A stretch of 64,000 nucleotides of DNA, from the NCBI RefSeq assembly GCF_000003815.2, contig NC_049985.1, positions 24,517,834 through 24,581,833 of the forward strand, written 5' to 3'. Positions within the stretch are counted from its first letter, which is position 1; every line of letters begins with the position of its first letter. A model generated the notes under the pieces. The model saw only the letters and a list, made by a program, of their open reading frames with translations. It had not been told where the DNA came from and ran no database searches. The stretch comes from Branchiostoma floridae (taxonomy: Eukaryota; Chordata; Leptocardii; Amphioxiformes; Branchiostomatidae). Shown piece after piece: positions 11,860 through 24,280 of this stretch. A program made the position numbers and the translations under genes.

Positions 11860-12347
11860 AGAGGTAGCGTTACTAGCGTTACATGTATTATGTATTGCAC
11901 GGTTCCAAAACTTTGTGTAGATTTTGTTATAATCCTGACAAGCCGAATGGGATTCAGGACCTGAATAGCAGTCAAGTTTTTCATAGATGGTTATTTTGAA
12001 TCTTTGTTTTCAACCTACTAGGACTTCTGTGCAGCTGTGTTAACATTGAAGACAGAAGTACATCAGAGTCAATTCCAAAACTTTGTACATCGTTCATAAC
12101 TGAATCTTAGGGTAAATCAGGAGTACATTCAGTATTCGTTGTTATTGAGTGCTTAGTGTATGGAATTCTTTCGTGAAGAGACTAGAAAATTTTGTTCCGG
12201 TGATTAGAGAAACAGCACAGTGTCGTGGAAAGGGGTATCTGATGGTCACGTGTCCAGGGGTCATCATTTTTGTTCATGCCTACCTTTCTGGCCTTTCTTA
12301 TCGCCTATCGGCTCGCTTTGGGGCTTTTTCTTTGCTATCGCTCCATT

Positions 12348-12858
12348 GGCGGGTGGAAAAATCGTAATTGACTGTTGGTTATAATATTGCAAGGTTTGTA
12401 AAACATTTTTCAGATACAGAATAAGTGTAATGATTGTATATGTCAGGCACGACAATTAGTGGAATGATATCCATTTTTGGTTTGTAAACGTTCTCGTATT
12501 CAATATGTTTTATGCCAGTCAATAAACGTTGCTGGTATTCCCACCAAGAAATATTCAGTGTGGAGTGATTATGGGTTCTTTTTTGTTGATAGTTACAACG
12601 GCCGAGAAGGTAGGCATAAATTCATTTTTGTGAAGCAAAAATAAAAATTTAGGCCGGACGTGACGGCCGATCTAATTTGTTTTGGCCCAAGCTAAACCGA
12701 AGTTCTTTTCTAACAATCAATCAGCGCCTTCCAAACTACCAATCAGCGTTCAGACAGATTACACTGTTCACTCTTGAAGAGATCACAGAAGAAGAAGGAC
12801 AAACAATCTTTCGAGCTCCCGCCTGACAGACTGGCGGAGTTTATTGCTTGTTTTTGTG
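12348..12858 (+). repeat. split direct repeats B1 and A2, fused
   Basis: B1 (12348-12644) starts ggcgggtggaaaaatcgtaa and ends gtgaagcaaaaataa. A2 (12637-12858) begins inside its last eight bases. The junction therefore has the form expected if the two outer ends of the element were joined head to tail. Confidence 0.92.
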
Positions 12859-12949
12859 CCCTCCCACCCAGTCCCAAGGGATACCTGAGGTAGTTTCGAC
12901 AGGCGATTATTGTGGATTTATTTTTTCATTTTTTCTTCTTCTTTTAATT

Positions 12950-13240
12950 GGATAATTATTTCTTGCTGATACCAGCAGGTTATGCTCCCTGGTTTGATAC
13001 TCAATGAAAGTAGCTGAATGTTGACCCACCCTTATGTGGGTAGTTGTCACTGTTTACCGGGAAATTATTTCTGATCAATACCATGTCATGCTCTCGCCTG
13101 TTATGAACTCTGGTTTAATACTTAATGAAGGTAGCTGAATGTTGACCCACTCTTATGTGGGTAGTTGTTACCGTTTACCGGGAATAATTTCTGATCAATA
13201 CCAACTCATGCTCTCACCGTTATGAGGCCTGGTTTATATA
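12950..13240. repeat. tandem repeat, about 120-bp unit, about 2.5 copies
   Basis: The block gtagctgaatgttgacccac, followed by ttatgtgggtagttgt and gtttaccggga, recurs near 13010 and 13132, with partial flanking units starting at aattatttctt. Confidence 0.8.
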
Positions 13241-13379
13241 TCATGAAGATGATTTTGTTGTTTGACCGTATGGCTCACAGTTAGTATTTGTTCACGGCTG
13301 ATCGTTGACTCACTACTGCGCGGGTAATTTTAGGATCTGCGACCGTAGGACTTGCAGATTTTTATCTTATTTTATTTAC

Positions 13380-14225
13380 CTGTGCTAAAGTATGACTCAC
13401 AGGTTATATATTTGGCTGTGTGACCGTATGGCTCACAGACCATTTTCTTATTTTATTCACCTGTGCGAAAGTATGTGTGAACGTCTGATCCACAGACCGT
13501 TCTCCTACTCTATCTACCTGTGCGTGAGTATGACTCACAGGTTAAATTTGGCTGTGCGACCATATGGCGCACAGACCATTTTCTTAATTTACCTGTGCGA
13601 CCTGCTAGGAGGGTTACCACAGGTTATTTTGGCTGTGTGGCCGTGTGACCCACAGACCATTCTCTTAAACGAAAATCTCTTGTGCCCTGGATAAAGCTCT
13701 AAGGAAATACTCCCTACTGTAAGCAGCTAGAGGGGCGAATTGATCCCTATAGATACATAAACCAATAAAAATCCCAGACTGCCTACAGGCTATATACACA
13801 GGCAGGGACAGATTAGCATAAGTTACTGGTTAAAAAAAAAAAAAAAATTTCAAATATTTTTCTCTACCACTGGTTTTCAAGGAAACACTATATGATCAAA
13901 CCCCGCAGAATGATCAAGCTGGTTGTAACAAAGCTACATAATCGAGATCCAACTAATACAACTAGTACTAACAGACCATTCTCTAATTTTATTTACCTGT
14001 GCGACCTGCTGGGAGGGTTACCACAGGTTAATTTTGGCTGTGTGGTCGTGTGACCCACAGACCATTCTCTTAATTTATTTACCTGTGCAACCTGCTGGAA
14101 GGGTTACCACAGGTTAATTTTGGCTGTGTGGTCGTGTGACCCACAGACCTTTCTCCTATTTTATTTACCTGTGCGACCTGCTGGGAGGGTTACTTGTGGT
14201 CGTGTGACTTGCATACCATTTTCTT
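13380..14225. repeat. degenerate tandem repeat, about 60-90-bp unit
   Basis: The units combine cctgtgcgacctgctgggag, ggttaccacaggttaattt, ggctgtgtggtcgtgtgac and ccacagaccattctctta. They are clearest at 13560-13670 and 13975-14225. A 100-residue plus frame at 13392-13694 is only the translation of this repeat. Confidence 0.8.
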
Positions 14226-14239
14226 ATTCTATTTACCCA

Positions 14240-15265
14240 ATATACAGAAGAACTTTATTGCACGACAATTGTACTTGATACAATTCAAGCAACATTTATT
14301 ACACAGAGTACAAAATAAAGGTATAGGATAAAGCTTAACAACCTAGTTGACATAACAAGAATGGCTAACATATTTTTTTGATATAGTATTGCAATGGAGT
14401 AGGCTAATTATTAGTTAGTAATACGGTATTCTTTCTAATAGCAGAACAGTCGTTGATATATTTGTCTATTTTATGGGAGTTCTGACATCTAAATATATAT
14501 ACAAATCTGTTTGTAGCATCAAGTCTCTAGAAATCTGTTGTACTTGATTCGAGAAATATGAATAATTCATTACATCAACTAGCGTATATAGAACATTCCA
14601 TCATAAATTGATTTTCAATATGCTTTGGGTAGGATGGACAAAGCTTTTGGTCAGGCGCTATATTGTAGTATTCTGCCTGTTCCAATATCAATTTTATGGC
14701 TACTGATTCTAAACCGGGTTATTCCTTTTCAAATTGAAAGTTTTCTTTTGATTTGCTAAGAAAGAATTTTTTTTTTTTTTAATTGTTTAAATAGAACTGA
14801 ACCACTCCTGTATGTACATATTAAATCATATAGCCGGAGGCGCAGTCGGTTGGCAAGATAATCTGCTTTATAAGGCCCAGGTTTCGTCCATATTTGCCCA
14901 AGGCCGTGGTAACAGAAAATATCCTAAATGAGCTGAATTCTAGCAGAAATTAAAATGGAAAAAGTTCCTTATTCTCCTCGCACGCCTCATTAGATGATTT
15001 TAAGTGGATTCCGAGTAGAATTTTTTGAAAACGTGTGTCAAATTCCGGTATATCTAAAGGGAGGCGTGTGCAATCGATTGAAAAGTCATCTTTTTCTAGA
15101 TTGAGCCCAGACGCATTATTTAGGAACTTGTCTTTGATATTCTTTGAAAATCAATTATATACTACATGTTATAGTACTTAGTCTTTATAATTAGTATCTT
15201 TGCTGCATTTAGCCCACATGGGCAGGAACATGCAAATAAAGATCATTATATCATTATTATATATT
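14240..15265. other. old retroelement debris (tRNA-like SINE block and LINE-type tail)
   Basis: At about 14838-14895 there is a tRNA-like block: ggcgcagtcggttggcaaga resembles a polymerase III A box, and caggtttcgtcc resembles a B box. At about 15205-15262 the sequence cccacatgggcaggaacatg, followed by caaataaagatcattatatc, resembles a CR1-type LINE 3' tail. No intact frame remains. Confidence 0.45.
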
Positions 15266-16119
15266 ATATAAGTAATTGATCAGTACAGGTGCTTTATCGA
15301 ATCGAAAATGGAATGATATCGTCAATCTGAAAATATCTCAATAAAGAGGAGTAAACATTTTTGGAGAAGACACCAATGTTTTTCGATGCATTAAGTTTCA
15401 TTGTATGACTCAGGTGTTTTTTGTACATGTCTACTCCTGTGTGAGAAAACTTTGGCTTCGCAACCGTATGACCTATGTGAATGTATGACTCACAGGTTCT
15501 CTTGATTTGGTCGAATACTGAATTTTACTAATCGGGTAACCTTTGGCGTGGGGACTATTAGTACTGTCGATTTGAGGGATGCAATTCTCCCTCAATGGCG
15601 TGTTCTTGGACATGGAATGTTAACCTTGGTGTCTCACAGTTTGACTTGTGAAAGTCTACTGCTAAGATAGGCTGGATTCCCGATGGTGAGTTACCTAAGA
15701 ACGCCAGTGAGTGATAGTTTTGTATATTGTAACTTGTATCTAGGTTTGCACGTTATTTATGAAGGATAATTTTATACTTTACACTGAGGTAGGCTATTTC
15801 AAATTTTCCTACAACGATCACATAGATTTTACTATCTTATAATGTCTTTGATCACGTACTATGTTGAATCATGCAGTTATCATGATTCCTTTGTCCAAAG
15901 AATTTTCATCAATTACTTGATCTTTTTCTTTCCCGTTCGGAGTTCCATCGATACCGCCAGCCTGAACGACGGGAGGAAGAATGCAAAGTGACGAGTAACG
16001 TATACGTACAACCTCCAGCCGCCATTTCCCACACTTCTTCTAGTGCAACTTCAAATGTCCCCCCTACTTCAAAATTTGGTCTACCGAGAACAACATCAGT
16101 GGGCAGCACTACCCTGCTA

Positions 16120-16520
16120 GGTAGGTTACCAGCAGGCCTACTGCTCAACTCTACAAGTGGGGTGACTCGTAAAGGACTTGTAGAAATAGCTTGCTAGGTA
16201 TGTTACCAGCAGGCCTACTGCCCAGCTTTACAAGTGGGGTGACTCGTGAAGGACATGTAGGACCAGCCTGATAGGTAGGTTACCAGCAGGCCTACTGCCC
16301 AGCTTTACAAGTGGGGTGACTCGTGAAGGACATGTAGGACCAGCCTGATAGGTAGGTTACCAGCAGGCATACTGCCCAGCTCTACAAGCGGGACTCGTGA
16401 AGGACATGTAGGACCAGCCTGATAGGTAGGTTACCAGCAGGCATACTGTCCAACTCTACAAGTGGGGTGACTCGTGAAGGACATGTAGGATCAGCCTGCT
16501 AGGAGGATTACCAGCAGGCA
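16120..16520. repeat. minisatellite, 77-bp unit, about 5 copies
   Basis: ttaccagcagg recurs at about 16126, 16203, 16280, 16357, 16431 and 16508, a 77-base period with one 74-base unit. The unit includes acaagtggggtgactcgtga and aggacatgtaggaccagcct. Confidence 0.93.
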
Positions 16521-16529
16521 TCTGTTACG

Positions 16530-17855
16530 AAGGTTTCTAGCTTAAAGATGGTTACGATTATAAATGATTGGTGTTTGCTCCTGGGATGTTCTACGTTTTG
16601 TGCACATGTGCACGTGCCATCGTCGAAACAGTTAGCATCGTACTCGAATGGATAGCAGTAAGGAAGTTGAACACATGTTATCCCACTCATATTAGTACAG
16701 ATGGTTTTTCTGTTCGCTAATAGCACATAGGCATCCTATGAGCGTGATCTTATTGTTTGTAGTGATATGGGTCACCACTAACAGAAGAAAAATGGATGCA
16801 TGATTGCCCCTTTTGACAAATTGCAGGAATGTAGGGTTACCTTTCAAGAATTACTATATCTTTCATCAGCCTTGAAACAGATCCAATCATTGATAGGATT
16901 GCTGAAACATGTATGCCAGGTTGTTTCTCCTGGTCGTACTTTTATAAGACGTCTGATAAATCCAATTAAACGAATGCATATCAGAGAAATTCTGATAAAC
17001 ATAGACATAGGATTATGACTTTATATAAAGGAACATCGGCAAGAGTTGATCTGATACAGTTAGTTTAGTTTGATGCTGCAGTACACTTAATCATGTAATA
17101 ATACAGTGGTGAGCGGCCCTGTATTATCTGCATATGTGCTGTTTATCACAATTGACACCGTGTCATTATCCATATGTTCTTGCTATATGGATAGCTACAT
17201 GTAATTTAGATACAGTGACATAGCCTGGAACTGGGAACGGAAGAAGATCTAAGTAACACGTTGTCACATTACAGACATTTCGGAGTATATAAGATTCCCA
17301 GAGCCTGTGACATATAAACCTTTTGCTGCCTCATAGACTGTTACTTATTGGTTGTACATTCAGTACGTTCTCTAGTATTTGTACATATTCATACTTAGGG
17401 TTAGACACATGTTGTTAACTCCTAGGTAGTTGAGTTCAAGGTAAGGAGATAACCTGGTAAGTTCTTAGTGTGGCGAGTGCCAACTTATATTAGCTTTGAT
17501 GTTTCTTATTTAGGTCTGGATATTTTGAGTCTGAGTATCCTAGACACAAGCTCTTTGATATTGAGACACCCTAGTACACGAGGTACATTTGTCGACTTTA
17601 AACACTTAGTATGTGAAGTTCCATGATTACTGTGTTATACTTTGTGACTCTGCTGAGTATTATTGCTATTGTAGTATTACCAGAGCGTTCGTTTTTTATA
17701 TTTGTTGATGTTAACATTGCGGCATGCATACTGTATTCAACTTGGGCACATAGCTGTCCACGTGTCAAGCTATGATTTCTATACTTTGCTGTAGACTCGT
17801 TAGAGCACATATTTTATTTCGAGTTATTTAAAATTGTTACGCATTGTAATTTGTG
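16530..17855. other. non-coding interior of the split-repeat element
   Basis: I see no recognisable gene. A short minus frame at 16508-16726 is cysteine-rich (CTNMSGITCVQLPYCYPFEY) but has no splice context or start that I can defend. Confidence 0.4.
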
Positions 17856-17858
17856 GTA

Positions 17859-18155
17859 GGCGGGTGGAAAAATCGTAATTGACTGTTGGTTATAATATTG
17901 CAAGGTTTGTAAAACATTTTTCAGATACAGAATAAGTGTAATGATTGTATATGTCAGGCACGACAATTAGTGGAATGATATCCATTTTTGGTTTGTAAAC
18001 GTTCTCGTATTCAATATGTTTTATGCCAGTCAATAAACGTTGCTGGTATTCCCACCAAGAAATATTCAGTGTGGAGTGATTATGGGTTCTTTTTTGTTGA
18101 TAGTTACAACGGCCGAGAAGGTAGGCATAAATTCATTTTTGTGAAGCAAAAATAA
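17859..18155 (+). repeat. split direct repeat B2
   Basis: It matches B1 over all 297 bases by eye and ends the element at aaaaataa, just before ggttcaatg. Confidence 0.92.
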
Positions 18156-20290
18156 GGTTCAATGTATTAACAAGGTTTAATGTTGCATTTACATGTTACA
18201 TCACAGCAACAAGTTAGGTCAACAAGTATACTGAACCTACGATAAATGACTTCAGATTTTCTAGCTATTCTATTTCATACATATTTGTAATTGGGTATTA
18301 TATAACGTGCCATCTGGAACAATACATTAATGGTACCCCCCTCCCACCCGTAAGTAAAAACATGGGTCTACAAAACTGACTGCAAGCCTTTTTTGTCAAG
18401 CATTATCGCCCCCTTACACTTGAAAACAAAGGTCCAAATTTAACTTGTACCTATCAAGTAAATGATAACCTCACTTTGTCTGTCCTTAAAATATATACAA
18501 GTTAATATTAACATTAACTGTGGTATTACTTATGTACGCACCTGCACCGTTATTCCCCTATGCGTACTTTGGGCGGAGATCCAAAGTCCGAAAGGTCATA
18601 CCTGGCTTTACGACTCTTCGCCCATGAAGCATCGGAACAGTTGATGAACCTGAACTTAACTGCAAACTGAAGACATCTCGAGACTAGAATCTTAAGAACA
18701 CCGTTTAGTCGAGTTAATGATACGACAGAGTCGTTTAAGGTCAAGGGTCAAGGCAAAAGGTTACAGGTAAATAGCCCAGGTGTACTTCACTCATGCTCTG
18801 CAAGGGAGCATACATTACGTTAAATAAAGCTTTGCAGAATGTTCACAGACCGTATGCCAACAACATGAATCTAACAAATCAATTTGTAGAGCGCCCCACG
18901 ACATCGCTCAGTGAAGGGACTGGGGAAAAGCTAGTTACAGTATTCCATGCGTATATATGTAAAAAATACATGTCAAAAAAGTTACCAATTGGCAATGGAC
19001 ATGGAAAGAGTTGTTTTCCGTAGTCATAAAACTTCTTACAAATTACTTACAAATATGTCCTTATGTAGTCTGGGTATCATATTTTCAACATACACCTGTC
19101 AGTACATGTAGATGGAGCCCTGTGCAATAGTTGAATTGTATCTGGCAGGTTTCCCGTTCAATACGCAGTGTAGCCATAGGAAAACAGATTAAACATGACA
19201 TAGAGCGGGATAAAGGAACTGCTTTTTCTATTCAGCACTAACGAAGAGTAATATGGAAGTTAGACACATTCATGAGAAGCAGCAGAACACAGTAGACTAT
19301 ATACTACTACTCATGACACTACCAGTGGACTAGAACCTGCTGCATCCTCCTACGCAGGGACATCCAACAGCCAAACCACCTGTCTGGATGTGCCCTGCTC
19401 TTTCAACCATCACCCTTTAAGTTAGTTCCTGACCGCCCTGCTTATAAATATTAATGAGGTTACCCTTATACATGCGAGACAGCTTTTGAAAATGGAAAGC
19501 CTATTCTCTGATTGGCTGACAGCTGGTTGGGGGGGGGGGGTGTCCCTAGGAACTAAGAGTAACGGTTAAAAGAGCAGGGTACATCCAGACAGGCAGTTTG
19601 GCTGTTAGATGTCCCTGTGTAGGAGGATGCCCCTGCTGTAATCCTTGCACAAACGTGTAGCCCAAATGCACCGCTTTTATTAGTCTGATCAAGACGTCCA
19701 GATGACATTAATACCTTCTTAAAGCGCTGCGTCTACCTCTGTGCAATGGTCTCTGTAAACAGGTACACGGGGTATTGAACTATGTAACGTACCCAGGGTT
19801 CGCTGCCATTGTTCAGTGCATTTGAATAAATACAAACAGTGCGGTGTCTTTTGTAGTTCCGTTTAGACTGTAATCTGAACTGTGACGACTGCTAGCGGGG
19901 GTATTTGGACAACCACCCACACTATCGCTTGCCTCGGGCATGCTACAACCAAAGGAGATATATTTTGGCCCTCCTTGGTAAACAGTTACATCGAAGTACA
20001 GTCTAATTCAACCACCGAATTATACTTAGCAAGTTAAAAATGTAACGCTCCAACAAACCGTAGGCACCTGAAAATAGGCTTGCGGATAAGGATGTTGATA
20101 GTATATGGTGTTTATATTTTGCTGCACGTTTTGCTATCTAATTTGTTATGTAATGCACGTTTTCACAAAATGGGATAGGGAGCTGACTTGGGAAAACTTT
20201 CATGTCCTGTGTATGGTGTCACCAACGGACCTTTGAACTTTCGATACGCCTCAGTTGATATCGTATCCGGAAGTGAGACCTTAAACAGCA
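18156..20290. other. intergenic region upstream of the TRIM-MLLE gene
   Basis: No gene is seen. It contains the inverted-repeat element at 19338-19632. The last few hundred bases should hold the TRIM promoter, but I could not place a TATA box or start site. Confidence 0.5.
19338..19632. mobile_element. MITE with long terminal inverted repeats
   Basis: The left arm (catcctcctacgcagggaca, then ccaacagccaaaccacctgt and ctggatgtgccctgctcttt) is repeated inverted at the right (aaaagagcagggtacatcca ... tgtccctgtgtaggaggatg). The arms are about 70-80 bases with a few mismatches. A possible but offset duplication (cctgctg) flanks the ends. It has no coding capacity. Confidence 0.75.
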
Positions 20291-22435
20291 ATGGCGACCG
20301 CAGCTTTCCCTGAGAAAGTCAGCGACGACTCCACCCAGTGTACGATCTGTTTCTACACCTTTAAGAACCCGAAGGTTCTTCCCTGCTTGCACACCTTCTG
20401 TGAGCACTGTCTGCGGGAATGGGTCCAGAAGAACGATGGCGACACCATTCCGTGTCCTATTTGTCGTCAGCCAGTTTCCTTGCCCCAAAATGGCGTCGAG
20501 GGTCTAAAGGACAACTTCTTTATCGCTAGCCTGGTGAAAGCCGTGACGGAGCACAACAAGGTTCGCCACGGTAAAGATGAACTCCTCTGCACCAGTTGTG
20601 AGGAAGGGAAGCCAGCCACGTCCAGGTGTTCGGAGTGTGCTGAGTTTCTGTGTGAGAGTTGTGAGTCGGCACATCGTCTTGTAAGAGCTACCAGGGGTCA
20701 CACGCTTTTCACCTTTGAGGAACTGAAAACAGGAAAATACGACAATGTCGTCAGGGCTAGGAAAGCTCCACCGTGCTCTAAACATCCGGGAGAGATCTTG
20801 AAGCTCTACTGTAGGACCTGTGAGACCCCAATATGCAACGAATGTGCCTTGTTTGAACACAGGGACTCGCAACATGACTACACGCGCATAGAAGAGGTGG
20901 CTGCCGAGAAGAGAGATACAATCTTAGACCTCACACCACAATGCCAGGCCCGAATGCAGTTCTTTCGTCAGACGGAGGAAGCACAGAAACGCTTGAGGGA
21001 GCAACTTCAGCTGAATGTAGAGGGGGCTCGTCAGAACGTCCATAGAACCGTACAAACACTAACTGCGCTTGTCAAGGAAGAGGGCGAACGGCTTTTAACC
21101 TGTATTCATACAGAGGAATCATCCAGGAAGAAACAGATTGAAGCAGAGATAGAGGGAGCACAGATCAGTCTGGCAAGCGCCAAGAGCACGTGTGAGTTTG
21201 CAAAGACTCTAGCTCGGGAGGGAGGCGACTACGAAGTTGCATCTTTCTCACAAGATATGGCAGCGAGATTGAACGAGTTGACTAAACCACCAATGGAAAA
21301 AGTGAACTTTAAGCTGGCAAACATCACGATTGATTACTCTGTCATGGTGCAAAAGTTGACTAAAAACAGACCAAAAACTGCCCACTACAGCCTGCCAAAG
21401 TCGACGGAGAGGGAACTGTGTTCTCTGCTGAAACGTGCGCGGCAAAGCGGGGTCAGCTCAAGTACAGGTCCTCCTCTGGGAAGATATGGGGACAGAGTGT
21501 TGGTAAATGGAGGCGGATTGAGGCCAGGTGATTAGTATACACATGTTTTGTATCTTTTAAATTCAACAGTTTTTCAATCATAAATTATTACAAAGGTCAT
21601 GTCTAGTTCTACATTGGCTTGTATTTGATTTATTATGAACGTTGAGACCTCATACACTTTCATTTTCATGCTTACCAGCTAGGTCCTGATGTACGTTATC
21701 CAACATGCTTGTACATGTAGGTGACCAAGTTTTGTATAATGATATCTTGTGACTGAGTTAACAAGGCAATCAGAAATTTCAGACTTCCGTCCATAGCCGC
21801 CCACACTGCTTTGTCCAGTTTCCCTATACTGAGGCACAGTCAAGTCAATGCTGTCAAAGTTTTTCTGTTGCCCTTATGAAATGAGAGACCATATATCGAT
21901 ATTAACATTTCACGACTAGGAGATAAATCACAAGCTATGGACACCGGTTTATCGTTGCCAACAAATGCAATTACTGTTGATTGTAACTGTCGTTATTGTG
22001 TGTGTATGCGTTAAACACAGTTAAATAGCCCAGCACTAACCACCTTCTCTTGCTACTGACGCATTTATAGCTTCATTGCTATTTTCAGGATACAGGTACA
22101 CTGCCAATATGCGCAACCCACCAAGCGGGGATCGACCCCTACATCAGGCTGTCTACATACAGGGGGAGGAGCCCCTGACCGCTTCCATGCTGGCCGCTGC
22201 CCCACCTCAAGAACAGAAGCAGATGCTGGGAGAGCGCCTCTTCCCTCTCATACAGAACAGCCACCCCGATCTCGCTGGTAAGATCACCGGTATGCTGTTG
22301 GAGCTCGAGAACCCCGAGCTGCTGCACATGCTCGAGTCCCGCGAGGCTCTGAAGGCCAAGGTTGAGGAGGCCGTAGCTGTACTGCAGGCTCACGAGGCAA
22401 AAGAGCGGGCGGCCCGCGCAGGCTTGGCGGAGTAA
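20291..22435 (+). CDS. TRIM-MLLE chimera: RING, two B-boxes, coiled coil, C-terminal PABP MLLE domain
   Basis: Exon 1 (20291-21527) gives 412 residues. RING zinc ligands are C17/C20, C32/H34, C37/C40 and C55/C58; B-box 1 spans C100-H137, B-box 2 spans C162-H195, and a coiled coil lies at about 200-300. It ends phase 1 at GGCCAG|GTGATT. After a 561-base intron, exon 2 (22089-22435, acceptor GCTATTTTCAG) continues in frame and ends at TAA; the product is 527 residues. Exon 2 is a copy of the C-terminus of cytoplasmic poly(A)-binding protein: a linker remnant ([10 protein letters not shown]), then [48 protein letters not shown] and [14 protein letters not shown]. The residues known to contact PAM2 peptides (F in [20 protein letters not shown]) are kept. 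TRIM proteins are ubiquitin E3 ligases; MLLE binds PAM2 motifs of mRNA-decay and translation factors. The inferred role is an E3 aimed at PAM2 proteins. Without transcript data the join rests on splice signals and phase. Confidence 0.85.
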
Positions 22436-22667
22436 CAACACCCTCGAACTCCCACAACAAGTTTGGCGAGGAACCTAGCTAACGTTTAGGATAGAAAGTA
22501 AGCCATCCCTTCCCGTCAAAACTGTACACCGGACCGGATAAAATAATGTCTGGAAAGTTGACGCATGGCCATGGTCAAAACTAAAACTTTAATCTGCAAA
22601 AATAGCGACAATCGAGTGTGAATGTGTGTTTTGCAGTTTCAAGCCTGACGATCGCCATACCTTTTGT

Positions 22668-23610
22668 TTAACCCTATCCATACTGGGCTTTTTGGGCCTT
22701 CCCTGTCCTGGGGGGGGGGGGGGGGCTCATTCGACCCCCCGTTCGTATTTCAAAACGGCTTACTGTACGATCAGCATATTTGCAGGGAAGGTTCTGCTCA
22801 TCGAGTTTTACAATTTCTGAAATTTTTATATCATTATGACGTAATATGACGTAATTATGACGTCATTAATTGATTTTTTTGGCTAAAACGGGGAATTCCC
22901 ATAATACCTAAATATCTCACTCAAAAAGTTACCAGTAAAGGTTTCTTATTAATATTTAAGTGTTATAAGACTTCTGTTGTCAAAAGCCGATGCAACGACG
23001 TCAAAATGACGTCATAGAATGACGTCATCTGTAGTTTAGCTATCCGCCATCTTGGATTATCAACCTTAAATTTTTCAAGATACATTTTTTTCAACATATA
23101 ATATTAAAAACCCTTGAAAATGGATTAAAAACTTTCAAATGAATGTTTTCTGTAAGAAAATACCAAGTAGTGATGAAATTTGAGTGAAAATAAGCTTGTT
23201 ATACTTTTCAACATGGTATTATCCGCCATCTTGGATTTTGACCTATTACGTCATCTCATTAGCATAATTTATGAATGTTTAATTATAAATGTTTAACTAA
23301 GATGTCTTAGATATTAAATATATATAAAAAGATGTTTAGTTTAGCAAGAAAATCTTAAAATCCCATTGTTTAAACCAAAATTAGTGATTTTTGTAGAAAA
23401 TGCCTTTCAGAACCCGTGCCATGCACACGACAACACGAAAAATTATAAACTTCCCCCAATTTTTTTAAAAATTGTGGCCAACAATATTTTAGGAAAACTC
23501 ACCAAGTTTGGTTGTTCTAGCACAAGCCGTTTGGGAGCTATAGGGGGTCACTCCCGCGCCCACTTTTAGCCCCCAGCACCCCCCCCCCCCCCCAGTCTGG
23601 ATAGGGTTAA
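22668..23610. mobile_element. piggyBac-type MITE, CCCTATC family, intact copy
   Basis: It is flanked by TTAA on both sides (22668 and 23607) with inverted ends CCCTATCCATACTGGGC and ccccagtctggatagggttaa, each followed inward by a G or C run. The interior is AT-rich with gacgtcat palindromes and two tccgccatcttggat blocks. It belongs to the same family as 8301-9228 and the end fragment at 58351-58508. Confidence 0.85.
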
Positions 23611-24280
23611 TACATAATTTATTGCAAATTCTTGCCTGTGGCCTAATTGCCAGTAACATGGAAGGGCACATACAGCACAAGCAATGTACAAGAGTCTACA
23701 TACCTCAAAAAGGTAACTCTATCTAGATTCTGGGTTGTTGGGTTCGATTTTTGATATAGAAAGCTGTCGTCTCAATGCCCAACTTGCACGTTTTCTCGAT
23801 CTTCGACAATCCCTCTCACAAGGAATTTAACAGAAGTTACATGGGTAGGAATTTCTGTAGCAAAATTAGACCAAACTGATAACGTTAATGACAGCCATGA
23901 ATGTCTGTCAGAAGATAAACTAAACCTGTTTCTGTATACGCACCATAGCAATATGCATAAAAGCAATGAATGTTTTGTGTTTCAGTCTGAAACGTCAGAA
24001 CCCTGATGGATAGAAACTGCCTGGGACAGGTTTGGAATGTGATTTTGACATCTAGTTCTCCGGTTGCTGTCGTCGCCATGTTGGTGGGTTGAATGGGAAG
24101 GGTTCCAAGATGGCTGTCAGTCATTCCAAACACACAAATCATTCTAAAAGGGAATTCTCCATAGTCTGATATTTTTATGTATGTATGTAGAGGTAGAATA
24201 TCCCAGTTGAGGTAAAGAAATTAACAATACAATGGGATAGGGAATTTCCTGAGTAGTTTAAGTATCACAGGTATGAGATC
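23611..24280. other. spacer between two MITEs
   Basis: Nothing recognisable; short frames on both strands have no domain or splice context. Confidence 0.4.

Larger units (their letters stand above)
10872..18155. mobile_element. non-autonomous element with split direct repeats (A1...B1A2...B2)
   Basis: Two unrelated blocks occur twice each. A is 222 bases (10872-11093 and 12637-12858) and B is 297 bases (12348-12644 and 17859-18155). By eye each pair is identical. In the middle B1 and A2 overlap by eight bases (aaaaataa), which are also the first bases of A1 and the last of B2. The order A1-B1A2-B2 is the split direct repeat described for tyrosine-recombinase retrotransposons (Ngaro/PAT group within DIRS-like elements). 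I find no reverse transcriptase, RNase H or tyrosine recombinase frame, so this copy would be non-autonomous. The interior is filled by minisatellites and older repeats. Confidence 0.65.

Noticed and set aside
10872-12858. Ordinary LTR retrotransposon or solo LTR
   Set aside because: The block order A, B-A, B does not fit two flanking LTRs, and no primer-binding site or polypurine tract was seen.
13392-13694. 100-residue plus-strand frame with repeated histidine and cysteine
   Set aside because: It is the translation of a degenerate minisatellite.
16508-16726. Cysteine-rich minus-strand frame
   Set aside because: No start, splice context or domain match strong enough to call an exon.
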